From assembly GCA_021151615.1 (NCBI GenBank), contig JAGKXA010000164.1:1-9837 (forward strand): 9,837 nucleotides of DNA, read 5' to 3'. This stretch comes from Cellvibrionaceae bacterium (GTDB taxonomy: Bacteria; Pseudomonadota; Gammaproteobacteria; Pseudomonadales; Cellvibrionaceae). The notes beneath the pieces were generated by a model. That model did not search any database. It saw nothing but the letters and a program-made list of their open reading frames with translations, and was not told the origin of the DNA. Position 1 is the first letter of the stretch; every line of letters starts with the position of its first letter. This document shows, one piece after another, positions 1 through 6,153 of this stretch. The translations under genes were made by a program, and so were the position numbers.

Positions 1-499
1 CATTAGTGTAACGACTGCCTGCAGCAATTAAATCTTTGCAAGCTGTAATGGCACCTTGAACATCACCTGCTTTTTGCGCTGCCTGAACTGCCTTTAGCTC
101 AACGCGCTGTTCCATGAGTCGCCCCAAACGTTGATCCAAGGCTTTTGGGGTTATGGGCTTTGCCAAATAGGCGTCCGGCTCATAGTCGTAAGCCGCCATG
201 ATGATGCTTTTGCTGTTTTCTGCAGATACCAATATGAACAAACTATCAGAGCAGGGATTGTCTGTGGTGCGCAATTCTTCCAGTACTTGCTGGCCACTTT
301 TGCCTTTACCCAAATTGTTATCACATAAAATCAAATCGTAGGCGCGTGCCCTGCAAAAACGCAATGCTTCTTCTCCGGAAGCAGCAGAGTCTACATTGCC
401 GACGCCCAAATCCATCAGCATTTTATAAAGCGTGCCGCGAAAATTCTCAAAATCATCAATAATGAGCGCGTGCATCTTGTAATAGCCAAGATCAGCCAT
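1..499 (-). CDS. Response regulator, receiver domain plus start of TPR region (partial, 3' end off the left edge)
   Basis: Reading the minus strand from the ATG at 497-499 gives 166 open codons to the window edge. Residues about 9-128 form a CheY-like receiver domain. It has the acidic pair D15-D16, the probable phospho-acceptor D60 in LILCDNNLG, the switch serine S92 in ILVSAE, and the conserved K114 followed by P115. From about residue 135 a helical stretch with the small/large pattern of a TPR helix pair begins (QAAQKAGDVQGAITACKDL), so the full protein is probably a receiver-TPR regulator. Such proteins act through protein contacts rather than DNA binding; VieB of Vibrio cholerae is, to my knowledge, one with this architecture. 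A strong Shine-Dalgarno (AAGGAGG at 507-513) precedes the start. It lies just downstream of a dead EAL-CBS-GGDEF gene on the same strand, which suggests a former link to cyclic-di-GMP signalling (inference). The C-terminus, and hence any output domain, is not visible. Confidence 0.88.
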   Translation of the reverse strand, partial: MADLGYYKMHALIIDDFENFRGTLYKMLMDLGVGNVDSAASGEEALRFCRARAYDLILCDNNLGKGKSGQQVLEELRTTDNPCSDSLFILVSAENSKSIIMAAYDYEPDAYLAKPITPKALDQRLGRLMEQRVELKAVQAAQKAGDVQGAITACKDLIAAGSRYTN

Positions 500-506
500 T
501 AGTCCG

Positions 507-513
507 CCTCCTT
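507..513 (-). promoter_or_regulatory. Ribosome binding site of the response regulator
   Basis: The minus strand reads AAGGAGG, a near-perfect anti-16S match, 7 bases before the ATG at 499. It fixes the start of the response regulator and indicates that this gene is still under selection for translation although the gene upstream of it is decayed. Confidence 0.75.
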
Positions 514-602
514 AGGGGAAATCAGACTAAGAATAGCCCAGTATTGGCAGGTCGCTAGGCATTTGGGAATTAGAATCCTTCATTCCCAGCGGGTATTAAT
601 AC

Positions 603-1465
603 CTAACGGTTACGGCAGCGCGAGTAAAATAACTGGTTTCCACCCAGCATATTGGCGCCAACCAATAACAGGGAAACATGATGACGGGTTCTACATAGAT
701 TGATATCCGGGCTGACACAGCCAATCACCAGGGTTAATGATCCAAATTTCTGGCGTTGCCCCTGACGATCCAGGCTGCAGTAATCTGCGCGCTGGCCGGG
801 AATCAGGTTCGCGCTAGTGGCGATGAACTCCCGCAAAATCGTCTCGAAGCTCAGTTGCCAATCTGGACTGCGCAAGACCAGAATAAAATCGTCACCGCCA
901 ACGTGGCCGATGAAATCCTGTTGCCGTTAACGGCGCCACATAAATACGGCTGAGAAGTAGAATAACCTCATCGCCCCGTAACCACAGGTATTATTGAAGG
1001 GTTTGAAGAGATTAACCACAAACTCTTGCTTCAACATTTCCGCGCGACTCACCATGCCGAGCGCATTTTCACCATCAACCACAGGAACACAGGTCAGGCG
1101 AACATCGACCCGAAACATTTTGACCAGACTCTCTGCTGAGGATTGCGGAGATACATGCACTGAATCTACGACTATCTCACCCGCTGTACGCACAAAATGG
1201 TCTTGATAGCGACGCAACAATACAGCAGATAACGGCAAAATTTGTGCGGATAATTCCGCAACAGGGGTCTGGCTTTCCGTTCACAAACTACAGGCTGACT
1301 CACGTGTAATTCGAAAGGGTTTATCCCGATACTTCAGGGGATTATCATGCGAACTGCGAATCAAGACCTCATAGCCAATAATGCGCGGATTTTCCAGCGC
1401 CATAATCGGCTGAAAAACTGGTTTTAGTAGTTTTAAGTCAAATCAGTTGACGTAATTCCTTTTCA
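603..1465 (-). pseudogene. Decayed EAL-CBS-GGDEF cyclic-di-GMP signalling gene
   Basis: Minus-strand translation gives pieces of one EAL-CBS-GGDEF protein in the expected order. First is the EAL start (FQPIMALENPRIIGYEVLIR, FQP at 1407-1415). Next is a CBS piece at about 1045-1180 (SSAESLVKMF, TCVPVVDGENALGMVSR). Then come the GGDEF beginning (FKPFNNTCGYG, about 973-1008), a GGDDF signature (885-899, in DFIGHVGGDDFILVLRSPDW), and the family-like C-terminus GNQLFYSRCRNR ending with TAG at 603-605. All pieces share one frame, but it is broken by stops at 1443-1445, 1281-1283 and 927-929. A second frame just upstream reads EKELRQLI, suggesting a frameshift near the N-terminus. Most of the EAL domain, including the EAL motif itself, and the second CBS repeat are missing, so roughly half of a typical protein of this type has been lost. 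Several independent lesions make a sequencing error an unlikely explanation. The 5' boundary is approximate. Confidence 0.85.
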
Positions 1466-1582
1466 ACGTGATTTGGGTAAACACAGTACTCTGCAAAGTC
1501 ATAGAAGTAACAACTTGTTAAGAAATGGAACACTGCGAATAACCTCGGGAAAAGATGAGAGTTTTATGAATTCAGGAATTGG

Positions 1583-1613
1583 TTGTCATTCGCGCCTAGG
1601 GGTACAATACAAT
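1583..1613 (+). promoter_or_regulatory. Possible sigma-70 promoter for cmoA-cmoB
   Basis: TTGTCA at 1583-1588 resembles a -35 box, and two overlapping TACAAT copies (1603-1608 and 1608-1613) resemble -10 boxes. The spacings are 14 and 19 bases, neither ideal. TTGGTT at 1579-1584 would give 18 bases to the first TACAAT. The position, 45-55 bases before the cmoA ATG, is right for a promoter of the cmoAB pair. The spacing makes this tentative. Confidence 0.3.
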
Positions 1614-1657
1614 CCAGTCAATATCTTGCGTAATTACGCCACAAAACAGTTAATAAC

Positions 1658-2392
1658 ATGCAAAATCACCAGCCAGATACCATCTATGCAAATCCACTGG
1701 CAGAAGTTAGCCGCTTCGCCTTCGATCAACGAGTAGTTGACGTATTTCCAGATATGATCAAACGCTCGGTTCCGGGGTATGCCACTATCATCAATATGAT
1801 TGGCAACCTTGCCGAGCGTTATGCCCAGGCTAATAGCAACTGCTATGACCTGGGTTGCTCCTTGGGTGCTGCCACTTTAGCTATGCGTCATCGCATTCAG
1901 GCAGCTGACTGCAAAATTATCGGCGTAGATAACTCCGCGGCAATGATTTCCCGCTGCCAGCAGGTTATTGCTGCAGACAGCGGAGAGGTTCCTGTTGAAC
2001 TCATTGAGGCCTCCATCCAAGATATCAACATCAGTAATGCATCTATGGTGGTGCTGAACTTCACGCTGCAGTTTATTGTGACTGAAGAGCGCCATAACGT
2101 ATTACGCAATATTTGTGCTGGATTGAACGAAGGTGGAGTGCTCATTGTTTCGGAAAAAGTAGTATTTGATGATGAACCCCACCAACAACTGATGACTGAA
2201 CTACACCACAATTTCAAACGCGCGAATGGTTATAGCGACCTTGAAATTGCACAAAAACGCGCAGCGATTGAAGATTATTTAATTCCTGAAACACTCGATA
2301 CCCATCGCCAACGTTTGCGTGCAGCAGGTTTTAGCAGCGTAGATGTCTGGTTCCAATGTTTTAATTTTGCCTCGCTGATCGCGATCAAATAA
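1658..2392 (+). CDS. cmoA: Carboxy-S-adenosyl-L-methionine synthase CmoA
   Basis: This 244-residue protein matches CmoA closely in length (E. coli about 247) and sequence. CmoA converts SAM and prephenate to carboxy-S-adenosyl-methionine, the donor used by CmoB for wobble uridine modification in the cytoplasm. The family N-terminal block FAFDQRVVDVFPDMIKRSVPGY (split here as residues 20-41) is present. It is followed by the SAM-binding YDLGCSLGAATL (63-74), the acidic D91 in GVDNSAAM, NFTLQF (134-139), HHNFKRANGYSDLEI (183-197) with the following K200-R201, and the C-terminal WFQCFNFASL. The arginine at 201 probably corresponds to the carboxylate-binding arginine of E. coli CmoA. The ATG at 1658 matches the family N-terminus, but no clear Shine-Dalgarno precedes it. 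cmoB starts 26 bases after the stop, so the two genes are probably co-transcribed. Confidence 0.96.
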   Translation: MQNHQPDTIYANPLAEVSRFAFDQRVVDVFPDMIKRSVPGYATIINMIGNLAERYAQANSNCYDLGCSLGAATLAMRHRIQAADCKIIGVDNSAAMISRCQQVIAADSGEVPVELIEASIQDINISNASMVVLNFTLQFIVTEERHNVLRNICAGLNEGGVLIVSEKVVFDDEPHQQLMTELHHNFKRANGYSDLEIAQKRAAIEDYLIPETLDTHRQRLRAAGFSSVDVWFQCFNFASLIAIK

Positions 2393-2418
2393 TTTGTTTG
2401 CTAAAGGGTTTTATATCT

Positions 2419-3396
2419 GTGACTCGCATTAACTACAATCAGCTACTCGACGCATTAAAATCCACATCGTTGGCTAACTGGGCTGAACAATTGCCAGGAC
2501 AAATTGAAAGAGGTCTGTGCGAAAAGCGCTATGGCGATTTAGCTGGCTGGAAACAATCCCTGGAAAAGCTGCCAGAGGTTACGCAAAGTTTTATTGAGTT
2601 AGATAAAGAAGTTCGCATCGGTCAAGCAGCAGATTGTACTGAGGAAACCCGAGCGCATATTAAATCTGTACTACAAGAATTAATTCCCTGGCGCAAAGGC
2701 CCCTACTTTGTCCACGACACTCATATAGATACCGAATGGCGGTCGGACTGGAAGTGGGATCGCGTATTACCTCACCTCACCCCATTAAATGATCGTTTAA
2801 TACTGGATGTAGGTTGCGGCAATGGCTACCACTGTTGGCGCATGCTGGGAGCCGGTGCTAAACGCGTAATTGGGATAGACCCCTCACCGCGTTTTATTGT
2901 GCAATTTTTTATGATTAAACATTTTGCAGGAATGAATTACCCTGTCGATGTTTTACCATTAGGTATCGAGGATTTACCCGAGAAATTGCTCGCATTCGAT
3001 ACGGTTTTTTCGATGGGGGTTTTTTATCATCGCCGCTCTCCTATGGATCATCTACTCGAATTAAAAAACACCCTGCGCCCAGGCGGACAGTTGGTTTTGG
3101 AAACATTGGTGATTGAAGGAAAACTGGGCGATGTACTTGTGCCGGAAGGTCGCTACAGCATGATGAACAATGTCTGGTTTTTGCCAAGCTGCGACACCAT
3201 GTTGTCCTGGTTGCGCAAAATGGGATTTAGCAATCCACGTGTAGTGGATGTGTGTACCACCACCATCGAAGAACAACGCGCAACTGAATGGATGCGTTTT
3301 CATTCACTGCCGGAATTTTTGCACCCCGATAACCCTGCACTGACTGCAGAAGGTCACCCGGCACCAATGCGCGCCGTGTTCGTTGCTGAGGCATAA
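2419..3396 (+). CDS. cmoB: tRNA U34 carboxymethyltransferase CmoB (GTG start)
   Basis: CmoB transfers the carboxymethyl group from carboxy-SAM to 5-hydroxyuridine-34 of tRNA, giving cmo5U and allowing decoding of extra wobble codons. I chose the GTG at 2419, giving 325 residues (E. coli 323). AAAGGG at 2403-2408 is a plausible ribosome binding site, and the N-terminus then aligns with the family. The frame also opens at a TTG at 2398, which would add seven residues unlike the family. Visible motifs are PWRKGPY (90-96, with K93), DTEWRSDWKWDR (104-115, with W107 and K112), the SAM-binding DVGCGNGYHCWRM (130-142), D154 in IGIDPS, and FSMGVFYHRRSP. The C-terminal PAPMRAVF is also typical. K93, W107 and K112 correspond to ligand-binding residues known in E. 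coli CmoB at numbers lower by two. Nothing is missing. Confidence 0.96.
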   Translation: MTRINYNQLLDALKSTSLANWAEQLPGQIERGLCEKRYGDLAGWKQSLEKLPEVTQSFIELDKEVRIGQAADCTEETRAHIKSVLQELIPWRKGPYFVHDTHIDTEWRSDWKWDRVLPHLTPLNDRLILDVGCGNGYHCWRMLGAGAKRVIGIDPSPRFIVQFFMIKHFAGMNYPVDVLPLGIEDLPEKLLAFDTVFSMGVFYHRRSPMDHLLELKNTLRPGGQLVLETLVIEGKLGDVLVPEGRYSMMNNVWFLPSCDTMLSWLRKMGFSNPRVVDVCTTTIEEQRATEWMRFHSLPEFLHPDNPALTAEGHPAPMRAVFVAEA

Positions 3397-3429
3397 AACA
3401 ACATGGGGCACTCGATGGTGCCCCTTGTT
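3397..3429. terminator. Hairpin between convergent cmoB and amtB, probable bidirectional terminator
   Basis: GGGGCAC (3405-3411) and GTGCCCC (3418-3424) form a perfect 7-bp stem with a 6-base loop. It can be extended by AACAA (3397-3401) against TTGTT (3425-3429) across a CAT bulge. It starts immediately after the cmoB stop and 23 bases beyond the amtB stop. On the minus strand the stem is followed by ATGTTGTTTTA, a moderate T-rich tail serving amtB. On the plus strand the tail is TTGTTA, weaker. The position between two convergent genes supports a shared terminator. Confidence 0.7.
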
Positions 3430-3451
3430 ACTCAGATATATCAACTATTTC

Positions 3452-4762
3452 CTAGAGCTTGTATCCATCCTCTTCGTGCAAGCTCAAATCCAATCCGATC
3501 GTTTCTTCTTCTTTGCTAACACGCAGCCCCGCAGTCAAGACGCCCGTTAACTTAAGCAATATATAGGTAACAACGGCGGTATAAATGAACGTCACTACCA
3601 CCCCGAGTAATTGCACACCCAACTGCTGCCCCATTGAATTAATTCCAGCTGCAAAACCTTGTCCACTGAACGCACCCAATTCTGTTGAAGCGAAAATGCC
3701 GGCGAGTATCGTGCCCAGCACCCCACCAATACCATGTACAGGGAACACATCGAGTGAGTCGTCGATTTTCCACACTCGCTTCACTAAATGGGTCATGATG
3801 AAACAAATAACACCTGCTGCCAATCCAATAACTAACGCACCACCAGGACCAACATAGCCGGAAGCAGGCGTAATAGTACCCAACCCGGCAACCATACCGG
3901 TCACAATACCCAATACGCTTGGCTTACGAAAACGTACCCACTCAATCGTCATCCACGCCAAAGCACCTGCTGCAGCTGAAATATGAGTCACTAACATGGC
4001 CATCGCCGCATTGCCGTTAGCGGCCAGTGCACTACCCGCATTGAAACCAAACCAACCAACCCAGAGCATGCCAGCACCGGTTACAGTCATTGTCATATTA
4101 TGCGGGGGCATAGCAGTGGTAGGAAAACCATTTCGCTTTCCAATAACTACAGCCGCCACCAAAGCCGCAACACCCGCAGTGATATGAACGACAGTACCCC
4201 CGGCAAAATCCAGCAACCCCTTGGCAAATAGCCAACCAGAACCAGCCCACACCCAGTGACATACCGGGATATAAACTGCAAACAACCATAGGCCAGAGAA
4301 AAGCAACATGGACGAAAATTTCATTCGTTCCGCAAAAGCGCCAACAATTAGCGCCGGGGTGATAATTGCAAAAGTCATTTGGTACATAGCGTGAAGACTG
4401 AGGGGAATATCTCCGGCCAATGCATCTTCAGTAATGTTGGCCATAAAAACCATACTTAAATCGCCAATCCAAGGGTTGCCTGTACCAAATGCCAGGCTAT
4501 ACCCCGCAATTAACCAAAGCAGTGAGACTAGACAGGCAATCGCAAAACATTGCATAAGCACCGACAATATATTTTTAACACGAACCAAGCCGCCATAAAA
4601 AAGCGCCAAGCCGGGCAACGTCATAAACAGCACCAATGCTGTAGATGTCAGTATCCACGCCGTATTCGCACCATTCAGCTCTGACTCTTGAGCCCAAATC
4701 AGTGGACTCATGAGTGCCGGAACCGCACCAAGCGCGGCACAAACAAAACTTCTCTTCTTCAT
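3452..4762 (-). CDS. amtB: Ammonium channel/transporter AmtB
   Basis: This is an inner-membrane ammonium channel of 436 residues, typical for AmtB with a cleavable signal peptide. The first 24 residues (basic MKKR, hydrophobic core, WAQ) look like that signal. About eleven hydrophobic segments follow. The family blocks are present: LALFYGGLVRVKN (52-64), TFAIITPALIVGAFAERMKF (130-149), D186 in LLDFAGGTVVH, the pore histidines H193 and H343 (FPVHGIGGVLG), and WVGWFGFNAGSAL (234-246). The C-terminal cytoplasmic tail GLDLSLHEEDGY is the conserved part that communicates with the PII protein GlnK. All key residues are present, so it should be functional. No glnK gene lies next to it, which is unusual because the two are commonly paired. 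GGGGT shortly upstream of the ATG can serve as ribosome binding site. I saw no convincing sigma-54 (GG-N10-GC) promoter upstream. Confidence 0.96.
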   Translation of the reverse strand: MKKRSFVCAALGAVPALMSPLIWAQESELNGANTAWILTSTALVLFMTLPGLALFYGGLVRVKNILSVLMQCFAIACLVSLLWLIAGYSLAFGTGNPWIGDLSMVFMANITEDALAGDIPLSLHAMYQMTFAIITPALIVGAFAERMKFSSMLLFSGLWLFAVYIPVCHWVWAGSGWLFAKGLLDFAGGTVVHITAGVAALVAAVVIGKRNGFPTTAMPPHNMTMTVTGAGMLWVGWFGFNAGSALAANGNAAMAMLVTHISAAAGALAWMTIEWVRFRKPSVLGIVTGMVAGLGTITPASGYVGPGGALVIGLAAGVICFIMTHLVKRVWKIDDSLDVFPVHGIGGVLGTILAGIFASTELGAFSGQGFAAGINSMGQQLGVQLLGVVVTFIYTAVVTYILLKLTGVLTAGLRVSKEEETIGLDLSLHEEDGYKL

Positions 4763-4874
4763 ACTTACCCCATAACGATTATTATGTTTACATGAATTCC
4801 AGTCTCAGGAATAAATGCTTCATTTTGAAACAGACGCCTAGTTTTACAGACGATATTTAGGTAAAAAACTTTAA

Positions 4875-4907
4875 TCGCCACACATAATTCGCACTAATTG
4901 TGGGCGA
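4875..4907 (-). promoter_or_regulatory. Hairpin with T-run upstream of amtB, possible leader attenuator
   Basis: TCGCCACA (4875-4882) can pair with TGTGGGCGA (4899-4907) with one bulged base, leaving a loop of 16 bases. Read on the minus strand, toward amtB, the stem is followed by TTAAAG and then a run of six T, which resembles an intrinsic terminator. The T-run ends about 100 bases before the amtB start. It would act on amtB only if transcription starts upstream of it; otherwise it is just a structured spacer. No transcription start could be assigned. Confidence 0.3.
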
Positions 4908-4952
4908 AAAAACACTATTGGGCGGCTGTAAACAAAAATGAATCACTTTTAA

Positions 4953-4982
4953 GCAATTATTAATCCAGATTAATTTAATTGC
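4953..4982. promoter_or_regulatory. Large imperfect palindrome, possible operator
   Basis: Two nested arms are visible. The inner arms ATTAATC (4959-4965) and GATTAAT (4968-4974) are perfect around a CA centre. The outer arms GCAATT (4953-4958) and AATTGC (4977-4982) are also perfect, offset by two extra T. It is AT-rich, so some symmetry is expected by chance, but 13 paired positions per side is more than background suggests. Its place midway between two divergent genes fits a dimeric or tetrameric regulator site. No known consensus was recognised. Confidence 0.35.
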
Positions 4983-5154
4983 GTAATATCAATAAGATGG
5001 AGCAATTCAAATAATCCCAAACAAAGAATATTGCACCATATAAAAACATCAATAATCGCTTGTGCACCAAATGCGACCACAGCATAAAGACAACTAATTG
5101 GAATATATGACGTAGAATGACTACTCCGTTTGCCTCAAGCATTATCATCAAACT

Positions 5155-6153
5155 ATGAATTACTGGACAACTCTAGCTGCGCTCTCAGTAGCAATTTCAT
5201 TTATTCTTACAAAAATAGTAATCATCTTACTGGGTAAGCGACTTGCAGATACCCCCAGTCATCGCAGCTCTCATAAGCAACCAACTCCGCGAGGAGGCGG
5301 TTTGGCGATAGCATTATCCTGCGCCGTAACCTATTCTTGGTTGTGGATCTCCCATCCGAACCAAGCACCTGATTTTTTACTTATCGCACTCCCCATAGCC
5401 ATGGCAATTTTGGGGCTAGTCGATGATTTTATTAATCTGAAGATTCGGCTCCGATTACTAATCCAGCTCATTCTCGCAGCAATAGGAATTCAGCATTGCC
5501 TTGCGGATACAACATGGCCGCTACTGAATATTGTTTTGGTGGGCGGATTGCTGATATTGGTACTTGCTTGGTCTACCAATTTGTACAATTTTATGGATGG
5601 TATTAACGGAATAGCTGCACTGCAAGCAATCTACACTTGCTTGTCCATGGGAAGCATATTGCTCCACTGCGGAATCGGTACGGAGGCAATTACCTTATTA
5701 TTAATTATTGGCTTTGCTTGCGTAGGCTTTCTGTATTGGAATTTTCCGAAAGCGAAAATATTTATGGGTGATACAGGAAGCCTATTTTTAGGATTTATAT
5801 TCGGATTGTTGGCCGTAAAAACCAGCTTAAACTCATTAGAAGTTGCTACAGCATGGTTAATTGTGATGGCGGTTTTCATTTGTGACTCTAGTTATACGCT
5901 TTGCATTCGCCTCCTGAGCGGCCAAAAATTTTACCTGCCTCATCGCAGTCATAGCTACCAAAAGCTTGCCTTACAACTTGGTTCACACGGCAAGGCATCG
6001 CTATTAATATCTGTAATAAATCTGTTTTGGCTATATCCAATCGCGTTTCTAACTGTCGCAACATTTATACATCCAACATTAGCGCTAATTCTTGCTTATA
6101 CCCCACTAATTATAATTTCTATAAAACTCAAAGCAGGGATACCATCTAACTAA
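5155..6153 (+). CDS. WbpL/WecA-type undecaprenyl-phosphate sugar-1-phosphate transferase
   Basis: This integral membrane enzyme of the MraY/WecA family has 332 residues and about ten hydrophobic segments. The family transfers a HexNAc-1-phosphate from a UDP-sugar to undecaprenyl phosphate at the cytoplasmic face, the first step of O-antigen and related glycan synthesis. Visible motifs are SSHKQPTPRGGG (38-49), LGLVDDFINL (86-95) with the Mg-binding D90-D91, YNFMDGINGI (144-153), FMGDTGSLFLGF (203-214) with catalytic D206, D244 in ICDSSYTL, and the HRSHSYQKL loop (263-271). The SSHK/PTPRGGG start and HRSH loop are closer to the WbpL branch than to E. coli WecA or MraY. The substrate (FucNAc, QuiNAc or GlcNAc) cannot be told from sequence. 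The ATG at 5155 has no good Shine-Dalgarno, but a stop (TAG at 5113) closes the frame upstream with no other ATG between. The gene looks more AT-rich than rpsA and cmoAB. It overlaps the convergent dehydratase gene by 8 bases. Confidence 0.92.
   Translation: MNYWTTLAALSVAISFILTKIVIILLGKRLADTPSHRSSHKQPTPRGGGLAIALSCAVTYSWLWISHPNQAPDFLLIALPIAMAILGLVDDFINLKIRLRLLIQLILAAIGIQHCLADTTWPLLNIVLVGGLLILVLAWSTNLYNFMDGINGIAALQAIYTCLSMGSILLHCGIGTEAITLLLIIGFACVGFLYWNFPKAKIFMGDTGSLFLGFIFGLLAVKTSLNSLEVATAWLIVMAVFICDSSYTLCIRLLSGQKFYLPHRSHSYQKLALQLGSHGKASLLISVINLFWLYPIAFLTVATFIHPTLALILAYTPLIIISIKLKAGIPSN

Larger units (their letters stand above)
4763..5154. other. AT-rich intergenic region between divergent amtB and the WbpL-like gene
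   Basis: These 392 bases contain no ORF I can support on either strand. They must carry the control regions of two divergent genes. The recognisable elements are a hairpin at 4875-4907, a large imperfect palindrome at 4953-4982 and two TGCACCA heptamers at 5032-5038 and 5063-5069, each described separately. TAGAAT at 5113-5118 could be a -10 box for the plus-strand gene, but no good -35 box fits it. No tRNA-like or obvious riboswitch fold was recognised by eye. Confidence 0.6.

Noticed and set aside
131..328. Plus-strand ORF of 65 codons
   Set aside because: It lies opposite the receiver domain on the minus strand, which has clear conserved residues and a strong ribosome binding site; the plus-strand product resembles nothing.
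565..587. Inverted repeat GGGAAT / ATTCCC as terminator of the dead gene
   Set aside because: Only six base pairs with an 11-base loop and no T-run on either strand; too weak to call.
592..603. Perfect 12-base palindrome GGTATTAATACC at the end of the dead gene
   Set aside because: Short, AT-rich at its centre and isolated, without a partner copy elsewhere in the window; could be chance.
1473..1736. Plus-strand ORF of 87 codons running into cmoA
   Set aside because: It overlaps the 5' end of cmoA in another frame, has no recognisable domain, and covers the likely cmoA promoter region and the start of the dead gene.
4763..4920. Sigma-54 promoter for amtB
   Set aside because: I looked for GG-N10-GC on the minus strand. 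The closest candidate (TGGCGATTAAAG) lacks the downstream GC.
4920..4930. GGCGGCTG as an ops/JUMPstart element for the polysaccharide gene
   Set aside because: It matches only six of eight bases of GGCGGTAG, and no further JUMPstart sequence surrounds it.
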